Position numbers and translations under genes: made by a program
The notes under the pieces: generated by a model
Told to the model about the DNA's origin: nothing
Seen by the model: the letters and a program-made list of their open reading frames with translations, nothing else
Databases searched by the model: none
Shown: one piece after another, positions 36,262 to 45,943 of the stretch
Position numbering within the stretch: position 1 is the stretch's first letter
How the letters are laid out: each line of letters starts with the position of its first letter
Source: Arcticimaribacter sp965277835
GTDB lineage: Bacteria; Bacteroidota; Bacteroidia; Flavobacteriales; Flavobacteriaceae
Direction of reading: 5' to 3'
Length of the DNA: 64,000 nucleotides
Assembly: GCA_965277835.1 (NCBI GenBank)
Contig: OZ255841.1
Coordinates: 2,046,001 to 2,110,000, forward strand

Positions 36262-38550
36262 ATGAATAAAAAACTATACTTACTTTACGTTCTTTGTCTA
36301 GTTGGAACTAGTATAATTGCACAAGAAAAAAAATTAGTACATTCAGTCGAAGAATATAATAAAGCTGTGTCTTTGGCACAACCAGGTTCTACTATTGTAC
36401 TTGCAAATGGCGTTTGGAAAGACGCAGAATTATTGTTCGAGGGTAAAGGAACAGCCTTGGCTCCTATTAAATTGACAGTAGAAGAAAAAGGGAAAGTTAC
36501 TTTAGAGGGTCAATCTTATCTTCGAATAGCAGGTGAATATCTTCATGTAGAAGGACTTGTTTTTAAAAATGGATATACGCCCACCAACGAAGTAATTTCA
36601 TTTAGAAAAAGCAGTAAAGATCTGGCTAATAACTCTCGACTTACAGAGTGTGTTATTGACAATTACTCAAACCCAGAACGGCACGAGCAAGATAGTTGGG
36701 TTGCCATATACGGGAAGAATAATAGAGTAGATCACAACCATTTCGAAGGAAAAGGAAACCGTGGTGTTACGCTTATTGTTCGTTTAAATTCAAAGAGCAG
36801 TATTGAGAATAATCATATTATAGAAGCAAACTATTTTGGTCCCCGACAAAACTTAGGGTCTAATGGAGGAGAAACGCTTCGTATTGGTACAAGTCATTAC
36901 TCTATGGAAAATTCAAAAACCATAGTTCAAGGAAATTATTTTGATCGTTGTGACGGAGAACACGAAATTATATCTAATAAGTCGTGTCAAAATATTTATC
37001 GCAACAATCTGTTTTATGAAAGTATAGGAACCTTAACCATGCGACATGGTAATGAAACTATGATAGAGGGTAACATTTTTCTTGGAAATAGAAAAAGAAA
37101 TACAGGCGGAATACGAGTGATAAACGGGCAACAAACGGTTAAAAACAATTATGGTTACGGTCTTACGGGCTATCGTTTTAGAGGCGCGTTAGTAGTAATG
37201 AATGGTGTGCCAAACTCTCCTTTAAATCGTTATTTTCAAGTTGAAGATGCGGTTATAGAAAACAATGTATTTGTAGATTCTGATCATGTGCAACTTTGCG
37301 CAGGAAGTGACGCTGAGCGTTCTGCAACGCCTATAAATTCTACGTTTGAGAATAATACATTCTTTTTAAGTAAGGAGTCAAAATTAGTTACTATTTATGA
37401 TGACATTAGCGGGATTGCTTTTAAGAATAACCGTTCAAACTTTCCTGTTCATTCTGACTTAGAGAAAGGCTTTAAGGTTAAGGATATGAAGTTGGTTAAA
37501 AATGAGCACGACTTATTGATGCCAGTTATTGGGAAGAAAATGATAACGCCTAATTTGGCAAAAGAAATCCCTACTAAAGAAAACACAGGTACGTCTTGGT
37601 ACTCAAAAGAGGATAAGCGTATTGCTTTTGAAAGCGGTGACACTCATTTTGTAGCTGCAGGAGTTAATACTCTTTTTGATGCAATTAAGAATTCTAACGC
37701 TGGGGACATTTTAGAGTTAACAGACAGTGGTAACTACGAATTAACCAAATTACCTTTAATTAAACACCCATTAACAATTAGGGCTGCCGATGGGAAAAAG
37801 CCAATTATATTATGGGAAAAGAAAGCAGCATTTGATATTGCAAATGGAGGCGAAATTGCGCTTAAGGGATTGTCATTCGACGGAGAGTCTGCTCCTGACG
37901 GTTCTGGGAATGCGGTCATTCGAACAAGCAAATATTCGATGAATAAAAACTATAGCATTAAAATTGAAAATTGCTCTTTTGACAACTTAGATGTAAACCA
38001 TTCGTTTGATGTAATTAGAGTATATAAAAACACTTTTGCAGATGAAATTTATATAGCAAACTCTACTTTTAATAATGTTACGGGGCATGTTATGGCATTG
38101 GATAAGGAAACCGACGACGTAGGAATTTATAATGCAGAATATGTTACTATGACTAATAATCGTTTTTCTAATATTCAAGGCGCAGTGTTAAATCTACATC
38201 GTGGAGGAAAGGACGAAAGTACTTTTGGACCTTTTTTATATATAGATCATTGCACTTTTGAAAACGTTGGTTTTGGTTCTCGAAATAAATACCAGACTGC
38301 GATTAGTTTATACGGAGTTCAAGACATTGTTATAAAGAATTCGATTTTTAATAACACAAAGAAAATCAAAATGCATTTGGTCGTTGGAGAGCCTATTGTA
38401 AACATTTCACATTTAAAATTGGGTAGCCCAGAACATATAGAAGTTACGGGTGACCAAAAATATTCAATAGGTAAAATTTTTACAGAAGGAAATCAATCTA
38501 CTTTAATGGGAATAGACAATAACCCAATAGGAGTACAAACAAACAAATAA
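36262..38550 (+). CDS. Alginate lyase, polysaccharide lyase family 6 (two-domain)
   Basis: 762 residues from the ATG at 36262; a TTG two codons upstream is less likely. The signal peptide is MNKKLYLLYVLCLVGTSIIA, before QEKK. Two right-handed beta-helix domains are expected (about 20-430 and 440-762), as in two-domain PL6 enzymes such as AlyGC. The motif NGGETLRIG near 200 supplies Ca ligands. Lys240 (SNKSCQ) and Arg261 (TMRHG) are exactly 21 apart, as are the catalytic Lys220 and Arg241 of AlyGC. It cleaves alginate or its oligomers, probably G-rich, in the periplasm or at the surface. It leads the PL6-PL17-kdgF unit behind two GntR-type operators. Confidence 0.92.
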   Translation: MNKKLYLLYVLCLVGTSIIAQEKKLVHSVEEYNKAVSLAQPGSTIVLANGVWKDAELLFEGKGTALAPIKLTVEEKGKVTLEGQSYLRIAGEYLHVEGLVFKNGYTPTNEVISFRKSSKDLANNSRLTECVIDNYSNPERHEQDSWVAIYGKNNRVDHNHFEGKGNRGVTLIVRLNSKSSIENNHIIEANYFGPRQNLGSNGGETLRIGTSHYSMENSKTIVQGNYFDRCDGEHEIISNKSCQNIYRNNLFYESIGTLTMRHGNETMIEGNIFLGNRKRNTGGIRVINGQQTVKNNYGYGLTGYRFRGALVVMNGVPNSPLNRYFQVEDAVIENNVFVDSDHVQLCAGSDAERSATPINSTFENNTFFLSKESKLVTIYDDISGIAFKNNRSNFPVHSDLEKGFKVKDMKLVKNEHDLLMPVIGKKMITPNLAKEIPTKENTGTSWYSKEDKRIAFESGDTHFVAAGVNTLFDAIKNSNAGDILELTDSGNYELTKLPLIKHPLTIRAADGKKPIILWEKKAAFDIANGGEIALKGLSFDGESAPDGSGNAVIRTSKYSMNKNYSIKIENCSFDNLDVNHSFDVIRVYKNTFADEIYIANSTFNNVTGHVMALDKETDDVGIYNAEYVTMTNNRFSNIQGAVLNLHRGGKDESTFGPFLYIDHCTFENVGFGSRNKYQTAISLYGVQDIVIKNSIFNNTKKIKMHLVVGEPIVNISHLKLGSPEHIEVTGDQKYSIGKIFTEGNQSTLMGIDNNPIGVQTNK

Positions 38551-38558
38551 ACAAGCTC

Positions 38559-40796
38559 TTGAGAAAACGTATCAGTTTATTCGTCGTATTGTGTTGTTCG
38601 GTTTTTATAGTAAAAGCTCAAGAACATCCTAATTTAATTTTAACTAAAAAAGGAGTTGAACAAATTCGCCAAAATTTAGGAAACGTTCCTTTTTTCGATA
38701 ACTATTTAGCTGAGGTGAAAGCTGAAGTTGATGCAGAAATTAAAACGGGTATTCATGTACCCATTCCTAAGGATATGGCAGGCGGTTATACACACGAACG
38801 CCATAAGAAAAACTTCTTTATTTTACAGAAAGCAGCAGTGTTATACCAAATTCTTGACGAGCCAAGCTATGCCGAATATGTCAAAGAAGTTTTGATGGAA
38901 TATGCACGGATATATAAATCACTACCTATTCATCCGCAACCAAGGTCATACGCTCGAGGGAAGATTTTTTGGCAATGTTTAAATGACTCTAACTGGATGG
39001 TTTATGTTAGTCAGGCATATGATTGCATATATAATTTTCTTTCTTCCAAAGAGCGCACACATTTAGAAGAAGAGTTATTTCGCCCTTTTGCCGATTATAT
39101 TTCGGTTGATAATCCACAATATTTTAATAGAATTCACAATCATAGTACTTGGGGTAATGCTGCAGTAGGTATGATGGGCTTGGTAATGAATGATGAAGAG
39201 CTAATTAAACGTGCGTTATATGGGTTAGAGCAAGATGGTATCGCAGAGAATGCCAAAGATAATGATGGCGGTTTTATTAAAAAAGCAGGGGAGAAAGCAG
39301 GGTTTTTAGCAAATATCGAAGCACCGTTTTCGCCAGATGGCTATTATACCGAAGCACCTTATTATCAACGTTATGCTATGTACCCTTATCTACTTTTTGC
39401 TGTGGGATTACACAATATGCGCCCACAAGAAAAGATATTTGAGTATAAAGAAGGGGTGCTTTTAAAAGCAGTTAATGCGCTGTTAAACTTAACCGATAAA
39501 GATGGCGAATTTTATCCTTTGAATGATGCACAAAAAGGGATGTCCTATTTTTCTAGAGAATTGGTTTCTGCTGTTGATATTGCGTATCATTACGGAGGGG
39601 AAAACCCAGGGTTATTATCTATTGCAAAAACGCAATCAAAAATTACTTTAGACGATGCAGGTTTTGCGGTAGCAAAAGCTATAGAAGATGGTAAAACCCA
39701 ATCTTTCGAAAAAAAATCTATGGAGCTGACCGATGGCCCACTTGGAAAACAAGGAGGGATAACAATTCTTAGATCGGGTAGCGTTGAAAACGAACTTAAT
39801 TTAGTAGCAAAGTACTCGGCACACGGCAATAGTCATGGGCATTATGATAAACTTTCTTTTTCGCTTTACCATAAAGGAGAAGAAGTTTTGCAAGACTATG
39901 GTTTAGCACGTTTTGTAAATATTGACCAAAAAAATGGAGGAGGTTATTTAAAAGAAAACACAACTTGGGCTAAACAAACTGTTGCCCACAATACTTTAGT
40001 TGTAAATGAAACGTCTCATTTCGATGGAAAATTTGAAAAGGGTAGTAAATACCATTCCGAAAAATATTTTAGTACACTTTCCTCTAAAGAAGGGCATCAG
40101 CTTATAAGTGCTAAAGATTTTAATGCGTATGCAGACACAGAAATGCACCGTACACTTATTATGATTAAGGATAAGCGTTTTGACAATCCATTGATTCTCG
40201 ATGTTTTTAAAGTAGGTACAGAAAATGAAAATAAATATGACTTACCGTATCATTACTTTGGACAAATTATGTCGAGTAACTTTCCTATTCAGGCTGAAAC
40301 ATCATTAAACTCTTTAGGGAAATCTAACGGCTATCAACATCTTTGGCTTCGGGCTAAGGGTACAAACACAAAACCTCTTAATCAATTAAGTTGGTTGTCT
40401 AATGGGTCATTCTATACCCTTTCTATGTTAAGTACACCAAATGACGAATATTTGTTTACGCAATTGGGAGCAAATGATCCAGAATTTAATTTGCGTAACG
40501 ATGCTTCACTTATTATCCGTAGGAAAGGCACAAAATCTACCTTATTTATTAATACTATCGAAGCACACGGGAGTTATAGCCCTGTGAGTGAAATAGCAGT
40601 AAATGCAACATCATCTATAAAGCAAATTTCAGTTGAACACGACACAGATACATATACTGTATTAATGATTGAACTTATTAGCGGTTCTCCTATTTGGGTG
40701 TTTATTTCAAATAAAGATGAGAGAAAAGAACAAGAGCATCGTATAGAAATCAACGGAACAACGCACCAATGGGTTGGGCCTTATCAAATAAAATAA
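38559..40796 (+). CDS. Oligoalginate lyase, polysaccharide lyase family 17
   Basis: 745 residues starting at TTG, 8 bases after the PL6 stop. No ATG precedes the signal peptide RKRISLFVVLCCSVFIVKA, so TTG is accepted. The N-terminal alpha-toroid (about 25-350) carries RIHNHSTWGNAAVG (Asn and His about 194-195) and GYYTEAPYYQRYAMYPYL, supplying the Tyr and Asn/His set known for PL17. The C-terminal heparinase II/III-like beta-sandwich (about 370-700) has HGNSHGHYDKLSFSLY, with Zn-type His residues. It acts exolytically on oligo-alginate and releases unsaturated monouronate, the substrate of KdgF encoded next. Confidence 0.92.
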   Translation: MRKRISLFVVLCCSVFIVKAQEHPNLILTKKGVEQIRQNLGNVPFFDNYLAEVKAEVDAEIKTGIHVPIPKDMAGGYTHERHKKNFFILQKAAVLYQILDEPSYAEYVKEVLMEYARIYKSLPIHPQPRSYARGKIFWQCLNDSNWMVYVSQAYDCIYNFLSSKERTHLEEELFRPFADYISVDNPQYFNRIHNHSTWGNAAVGMMGLVMNDEELIKRALYGLEQDGIAENAKDNDGGFIKKAGEKAGFLANIEAPFSPDGYYTEAPYYQRYAMYPYLLFAVGLHNMRPQEKIFEYKEGVLLKAVNALLNLTDKDGEFYPLNDAQKGMSYFSRELVSAVDIAYHYGGENPGLLSIAKTQSKITLDDAGFAVAKAIEDGKTQSFEKKSMELTDGPLGKQGGITILRSGSVENELNLVAKYSAHGNSHGHYDKLSFSLYHKGEEVLQDYGLARFVNIDQKNGGGYLKENTTWAKQTVAHNTLVVNETSHFDGKFEKGSKYHSEKYFSTLSSKEGHQLISAKDFNAYADTEMHRTLIMIKDKRFDNPLILDVFKVGTENENKYDLPYHYFGQIMSSNFPIQAETSLNSLGKSNGYQHLWLRAKGTNTKPLNQLSWLSNGSFYTLSMLSTPNDEYLFTQLGANDPEFNLRNDASLIIRRKGTKSTLFINTIEAHGSYSPVSEIAVNATSSIKQISVEHDTDTYTVLMIELISGSPIWVFISNKDERKEQEHRIEINGTTHQWVGPYQIK

Positions 40797-40816
40797 TCTT
40801 AAAAAAAAACAGCACA

Positions 40817-41164
40817 ATGGAAAGTTTTGGAACAAGTAAAGAGTTTTTACTCACAAAGGATATTGATTGGGAAACGGTCGGAGAAGGCGTAAAACGAAAA
40901 ATAATGGGCTATGATGATAAAATTATGTTAGTTCATGTTGCCTTTGAAAAAGGAGGAATTGGCCCTATGCACCAGCATCATCATTCACAAGTAACCTATG
41001 TTGCTTCGGGTACTTTTGACGTTACTATCGATGGTAAAACGCAAACCCTAACAGCAGGCGATAGTTTTTATATCCCTACAAATGTTTTGCACGGTGCCAT
41101 TTGTACTGAAGCAGGCGAACTAATTGATGTGTTTAGTCCAATTCGCGAAGATTTTATGAAATAA
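40817..41164 (+). CDS. kdgF: Cupin KdgF, converts unsaturated uronate to DEH
   Basis: 115 residues from the ATG at 40817. An open frame reaches back into the PL17 gene but lacks conserved sequence there. Cupin motif 1 is PMHQHHHSQVTYVASGTFDV (H52, H54 and Q58 as likely metal ligands) and motif 2 contains NVLHGAI (His about 93). KdgF turns the delta-4,5-unsaturated uronate made by lyases into linear 4-deoxy-L-erythro-5-hexoseulose uronate (DEH). Its place right after the exolytic PL17 gene fits that order of reactions. It ends the first alginate unit. No terminator hairpin is obvious. Confidence 0.9.
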   Translation: MESFGTSKEFLLTKDIDWETVGEGVKRKIMGYDDKIMLVHVAFEKGGIGPMHQHHHSQVTYVASGTFDVTIDGKTQTLTAGDSFYIPTNVLHGAICTEAGELIDVFSPIREDFMK

Positions 41165-41181
41165 TGACAATTAATTGAATA

Positions 41182-41215
41182 TTTTTTTGTCAATAATATA
41201 TTTTTTATATATTTG
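41182..41215 (+). promoter_or_regulatory. Promoter of the susC operon
   Basis: A T-run ending in TTG (41187-41189) and the -7 element TATATTTG (41208-41215) are 18 bases apart, a good Bacteroidetes promoter. The first operator (41213-41224) overlaps the -7 element, and the others lie across and just after the predicted start site. The untranslated leader would be about 155 bases. Confidence 0.65.
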
Positions 41216-41263
41216 GAAAACCAATCTGGAAAACCAGTTTGGTTAACCAGTTTGAAAAAACAA
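41213..41263. promoter_or_regulatory. Array of three to four tandem GntR-type operators before susC
   Basis: Sites are TTGGAAAACCAA (41213-41224), CTGGAAAACCAG (41226-41237) and TTGGTTAACCAG (41239-41250), each starting exactly 13 bases after the last. A degenerate fourth copy, TTGAAAAAACAA (41252-41263), keeps the period. All share TGG-N4-CCA. The first overlaps the predicted -7 element and the rest cover the start site, a position suited to a repressor. The likely binder is the FadR/GntR protein at 47935, comparable to the alginate-operon repressor AusR of Zobellia galactanivorans. Confidence 0.75.
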
Positions 41264-41377
41264 ATTATAAAACAATAAAGGATACTGCCAAAACAAATTA
41301 AATAGTGTTTTGTGCGACCGTTTTTCGTAGAAAAACGATTATTAAATGTAAAATTAAAACTAACTTAAAAACAACGT

Positions 41378-44300
41378 ATGAAAATTAAATCTCATTTATT
41401 ACTGTTCTTCGTGTTGTGTAGCGTAACAATAGGCTTTGCGCAAACACAAGTCAGTGGAGTAATTACAGGTGCTGATGGATTACCTATTCCAGGAGCAGCC
41501 GTAGTCGTTCAAGGGACAGACAATGGTGTTACATCTGATTTTGATGGAAACTTTACCATTAGTGTCGAACAAAACCAAAGTATAGAAGTTACTTATCTAG
41601 GGTACCAAACTCAAATTATTGAGTTCACTGGGCAAGACTTTTTCAATGTAAGCATGGAAGAAGATCTAAGCGAACTAGATGAAATTGTAGTCGTAGGGTA
41701 TGGAACACAGAAAAAATCTAACCTTACTGGCTCTATTTCTAAAGTATCTAACGAAAAACTTGACCAAATAGCAGTATCTCGTGTAGATGATGCTTTAGTA
41801 GGGCAAGTTTCTGGTGTAAACATTGCGGCAACAGAAGGTGAAGCAGGGTCTGCACCTACAATTCGAATTCGTGGTACAGGGTCTATTACAGGTATCTCTG
41901 ATCCAGCTATAGTTGTTGACGGACTTTTAGTTGACAATGACTATTTGACTAACATAGATATGAATGACGTTGCTTCATTTGAAATCTTAAAAGATGCGGC
42001 TTCTGCAGCAATTTATGGATCTAGAGGTGCAAATGGTGTTATTTTAATTACAACTAAAGAAGCTAAAGAAGGAAAACCAAAATTTAGTTACAATACTTAT
42101 GTGGGTTTTAAAAGCGCTCATAAAAGTGATTCGTATTCTTTTTCTTTAGCAGAAACTGCAGCAGCAGAATTAGCAGCTACTGGCGCAAACTCTGCAAGAA
42201 CGCAGCGTAAACTTCAAATAGGTGTAGATAGAGACTGGCAAGATGTTATATTTGATGGTGGTGTTATCACTAGCCATGCTTTTGCTGTACGTGGAGGAAA
42301 CAAGAAAACTAAATATAGTACTGCGTTTAACTATACTGATGATGAAGGTGTACTTTTAACCGATCACTTTAAAAAGTATAGTTTAAAACTTAAAGTAGAT
42401 ACTAAACTTGATGATGATTTTTCTGTAGGTGTTAATTTAAGCCCTTCTTATTCAAGTAGAAGACGTTTTGATGGCTCTACTCATGATATTCTTCGTCAAA
42501 CACCTTGGTTACCATTGTATTTAGATGCAAATACAATTCAGCATGTAAATCGTGTTCGTGATGGAGGTAAATATGCAAATGCACAAATAGGTGACTATGG
42601 TATTCAACGTATGTTCGATGATTGGGATTTAGCTAATAATGTGGCAGTTACTAGTGGTACAGATATTAGTAACACGTCTAACACAAACCCAGCGGCAAAA
42701 GTATTAGAACGCGATCGTAACGATTATAAGTTTAAACTATATGGTAGTGCATATTTAAAATATAAAATTACTAAAGGATTAAACTTCAAGACAACTTTGT
42801 TAGGAGATTTCCAAAACACTAAGCAAGACAGATGGCAAGGTGTTATGTCTAACAGAAATGGAGCTTCTGCTGCATCTTATACTGTTTCAAATTTAAATAG
42901 AATTCACTTTGTTACAGATAATTTCCTTACTTATGATACAGATGTAAATGGACATGAAGTTAATGCAATATTAGGATTTTCTGCAGAGCGATGGGATACA
43001 GAGTTTGAGTCCTTAGCAGGAAGTGGATATACTTCAGATTTATTACAAACTATTACTGCAGCCGACCCATCAACAGTTGTTGGGCAGTCTTATAATTATG
43101 CACAGCGTTTGATGTCTTATATTGCACGTGTAAACTATGCATACCAAGATAAATATCTAGCATCTGTTAGTTATCGTCGTGATGGTTACTCTGCATTTGG
43201 ACCAGACTCAAAATACGGAGATTTCCCAGCGGTATCTGTAGGATGGATATTAACTGAGGAGGATTTCTTAAAAGACAACTCGATACTAAGTAACTTAAAG
43301 TTACGATTTAGTTATGGAGTTTCTGGAAACCCATTCTTTAACACAGGAAATGTTTTGAAAAACAACTTCCCATATCTATCATTACTTAGCCCATCTACAG
43401 CAGTTGTTGACGGAGTAAGTGCAGCAGCATTTAATCCAATTAATATTGCAAACACAGGCTTGCAGTGGGAACGTTCAGTTGAAATAAACCCAGGTGTTGA
43501 TTTTAGTTTATTCTCAAATAGAATTACAGGTTCTTTGGAGTATTACCAACGTACAAGTGATCAATTGTTAATTGATAATCCAGTATCTTCAACAACAGGT
43601 TTCAATAGTGCATTAGTTAATATTGGAGAAGTAAAAAACAGTGGAGTTGAATTTGAACTTCGTACGAAGAATATCACTTCTGATAATTTTACATGGAATT
43701 CAACGTTCATTATGTCAACCAATAAGAATGAGTTAGTGAGCTTTGGTGCTTCTGACGGACAAATCCAAAATGTTGATTCTAAAAGAGCAGCAGAGTGGAT
43801 TAATTCTGTTGGAAATCCAATCTCTTCATTTTATGGATGGGTTGTAGATAAAGATATTCCTCTACAATATATTAATGACCCATACCACCCTGTTGGTGGC
43901 GAGGCACAAGATGTATATGTAAGAGATTTGAATGGAGATGGTTTAATTGACGATGATGACAAAACTATTTTAGGAGATCCTTATGCTGATTTGGTGTGGA
44001 GTTTTTCTAATGATTTTACTTTTGCAGGTTTTGATTTGAGTTTCTTAATTCAATCGAGTCAAGGTGCACAAATAAGAAATATGGGAGACCAATACTTATT
44101 TAACCACTTTAATTCAGCTCAAGATTTTAACACTTCAACTACTCCAGATCAAGGGTTTATTAAGCAAAAAATCTTCACGGATGATATTGTTCAAGATGCG
44201 TCTTATATAGCATTACGTACAGTTAATCTTGGTTATAGAATTCCAGAAGGTGTTTTGAATAATCTAAACTTGACATCTGCTCGGGTTTATGTTTCAGGGC

Positions 44301-44446
44301 AGAACCTAATTTATAGCACAGCCTCTGGTTATACAGGGTATAACCCAGAGTCTATTAACACAACCTCACCAACAACCTATGGGTATCAACGTGCTGGGTC
44401 ACCAGTATTTAAAACATTTTCATTAGGGGTAAATGTTGAATTTTAA
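41378..44446 (+). CDS. SusC-like TonB-dependent transporter for alginate oligomers
   Basis: 1022 residues. The signal peptide is MKIKSHLLLFFVLCSVTIGFA. A carboxypeptidase-regulatory-like domain (about 24-90, GVITGADGLPIPGAAVVVQG) follows. Next come the TonB-box/plug start ELDEIVVVGYGTQKKSNLTG and plug motifs (IRIRGTGSI, AIYGSRGANGVILITTK), then a 22-strand outer-membrane barrel ending ... FKTFSLGVNVEF, with a terminal aromatic. It pairs with the SusD encoded 21 bases later to import oligosaccharides across the outer membrane. Placement among alginate lyases fixes the likely substrate. It leads the second alginate operon. Confidence 0.95.
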   Translation: MKIKSHLLLFFVLCSVTIGFAQTQVSGVITGADGLPIPGAAVVVQGTDNGVTSDFDGNFTISVEQNQSIEVTYLGYQTQIIEFTGQDFFNVSMEEDLSELDEIVVVGYGTQKKSNLTGSISKVSNEKLDQIAVSRVDDALVGQVSGVNIAATEGEAGSAPTIRIRGTGSITGISDPAIVVDGLLVDNDYLTNIDMNDVASFEILKDAASAAIYGSRGANGVILITTKEAKEGKPKFSYNTYVGFKSAHKSDSYSFSLAETAAAELAATGANSARTQRKLQIGVDRDWQDVIFDGGVITSHAFAVRGGNKKTKYSTAFNYTDDEGVLLTDHFKKYSLKLKVDTKLDDDFSVGVNLSPSYSSRRRFDGSTHDILRQTPWLPLYLDANTIQHVNRVRDGGKYANAQIGDYGIQRMFDDWDLANNVAVTSGTDISNTSNTNPAAKVLERDRNDYKFKLYGSAYLKYKITKGLNFKTTLLGDFQNTKQDRWQGVMSNRNGASAASYTVSNLNRIHFVTDNFLTYDTDVNGHEVNAILGFSAERWDTEFESLAGSGYTSDLLQTITAADPSTVVGQSYNYAQRLMSYIARVNYAYQDKYLASVSYRRDGYSAFGPDSKYGDFPAVSVGWILTEEDFLKDNSILSNLKLRFSYGVSGNPFFNTGNVLKNNFPYLSLLSPSTAVVDGVSAAAFNPINIANTGLQWERSVEINPGVDFSLFSNRITGSLEYYQRTSDQLLIDNPVSSTTGFNSALVNIGEVKNSGVEFELRTKNITSDNFTWNSTFIMSTNKNELVSFGASDGQIQNVDSKRAAEWINSVGNPISSFYGWVVDKDIPLQYINDPYHPVGGEAQDVYVRDLNGDGLIDDDDKTILGDPYADLVWSFSNDFTFAGFDLSFLIQSSQGAQIRNMGDQYLFNHFNSAQDFNTSTTPDQGFIKQKIFTDDIVQDASYIALRTVNLGYRIPEGVLNNLNLTSARVYVSGQNLIYSTASGYTGYNPESINTTSPTTYGYQRAGSPVFKTFSLGVNVEF

Positions 44447-44467
44447 TTTATTAAAACAAAATATATT

Positions 44468-45874
44468 ATGAAACATATAAAAATTTTAGCACTATTTTTT
44501 GTAGGAGCACTTGTTTCTTCCTGTGAAAAAAACTATTTGGAGCCAGCTTTAACTTCGGCAATCAATGGTGGAGCATACTATAGTACTGCTGCAGAAGTGG
44601 AAACAGCTGTAATTAACATGTACGACGGGCTTCAAGGCGTAAACTCGACCAACGCAAATCAGAATCATGCGACACAAGTTGAGTTTTACTTAACTGAAAT
44701 GCGTAGCGATAACACTAGAACAAAAGCTAGTGAAGGTGAAGCGGCACAATTTGAAAATTATAGTATTGAAGCTACTAATGGTATTGTAGCTGATTATTAT
44801 AGAAGCTTTTTCAATGTTATTTTTCGAGCAAACCTTGTTTTAGATAACTTAGAATCTGCTGGTACTAAAGCAAAGCAGTTCGAAGGAGAAGCAAAATTTG
44901 TGCGTGCTTATGCAAACTTTAACCTTGTACGTCTTTTTGGAGATATTCCATTACTAAATAAAGTTATTGATCCTTTAGATACAGAAACTGCATTTACACG
45001 TGTGGCTACTGCTGAGGTTTATAACCTAATTGTTAGCGATTTAACTACAGCTATTGCTAACCTAGAAGGAACGTATAGAACGCGCGCATCACGTGCTGCG
45101 GCTCAAGCATTATTAGCAAAGGTTTACCTTACACAAAAGCAATATGCTCAAGCAAGATCATTGTTAGAAACTATTGTTGGTAGTAATGCGTATACATTAG
45201 AATCTAATTTTAGCGATATTTTCTATAAAGAAGCAAATAGCGAAACAATCTTTGCTATAGGTTATACAGCAGGAGGCGTTGATAGTCAAAACTTTTCTGC
45301 AGAGTGGTTAAATGCTGTAGGTAGAACTTCAGGAGTAAACTATGTTACTGCTGATGTGCGTACTGCTTTTGATACCTATGGAGGGGATCGTACGGCAATA
45401 TCTTTTAGACAAGATGTTAGTCAACCTACTCAATATCAAGTAGCAAAATATTTCCCTAATGGAGAGCTTAATGCACCTTATAGTGCAGACCCAATTACTG
45501 CAGGTAATGATTGGATTGTATTGCGTTATGCAGACGTATTACTTATGCACGTAGAAGCTATATTAGCAGGTGCTAATGAAACAGTTGATGCTGGCGCTTT
45601 AGCTTCATTTCAAAAAGTTAGAAATCGTGCAGGGTTAACCACACCAGTTACTATTATAACCAAGGACCTACTTCTTAATGAAAGAAGAGTTGAGTTGGCT
45701 TTTGAAAATCACCGCTTATTTGACTTAATCCGTTTGGATAAAGCTCAAGAAGTACTTTCGGCATTTTCAGCAGCTAATGGATATGGGTTTACGTCTACAG
45801 ATTTATTACTTCCTATTCCGCAAAACGAAATAGGTTTAAGTAAAGGTAAGTTGACTCAAAACCCTGGATATTAA
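44468..45874 (+). CDS. SusD/RagB-family glycan-binding lipoprotein
   Basis: 468 residues. The lipoprotein signal is MKHIKILALFFVGALVSSC with Cys19, then EKNYLEP. The tetratricopeptide-like SusD fold is shown by AKFVRAYANFNLVRLFGDIPLL (about 135-157), SRAAAQALLAKVYLTQKQY and the C-terminal LNERRVELAFENHRLFDLIRL and LLPIPQNEI segments. It sits as a lid over the SusC barrel at the cell surface and binds alginate oligomers. The gene is followed by a stem-loop before the PKD-protein gene. Confidence 0.95.
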   Translation: MKHIKILALFFVGALVSSCEKNYLEPALTSAINGGAYYSTAAEVETAVINMYDGLQGVNSTNANQNHATQVEFYLTEMRSDNTRTKASEGEAAQFENYSIEATNGIVADYYRSFFNVIFRANLVLDNLESAGTKAKQFEGEAKFVRAYANFNLVRLFGDIPLLNKVIDPLDTETAFTRVATAEVYNLIVSDLTTAIANLEGTYRTRASRAAAQALLAKVYLTQKQYAQARSLLETIVGSNAYTLESNFSDIFYKEANSETIFAIGYTAGGVDSQNFSAEWLNAVGRTSGVNYVTADVRTAFDTYGGDRTAISFRQDVSQPTQYQVAKYFPNGELNAPYSADPITAGNDWIVLRYADVLLMHVEAILAGANETVDAGALASFQKVRNRAGLTTPVTIITKDLLLNERRVELAFENHRLFDLIRLDKAQEVLSAFSAANGYGFTSTDLLLPIPQNEIGLSKGKLTQNPGY

Positions 45875-45899
45875 GTTTCATTTTTAGTTAATAATTACG

Positions 45900-45928
45900 C
45901 GAGGGCTTGTTTTTGATGCAAGTCCTCG
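45900..45928 (+). terminator. Stem-loop between susD and the surface glycan-binding gene
   Basis: CGAGGGCTTG (45900-45909) pairs with CAAGTCCTCG (45919-45928), with one G-T pair, around a nine-base loop, followed by only TTT. It lies inside the operon. It probably acts as a partial terminator or an mRNA stabiliser that makes susC-susD more abundant than the genes downstream. Confidence 0.6.
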
Positions 45929-45943
45929 TTTAAAAGAGAAAAC

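Noticed and set aside
40769..40816. A longer kdgF start inside the PL17 gene
   Set aside because: The added residues translate the PL17 end in another frame and precede no conserved cupin sequence. The ATG at 40817 is better.
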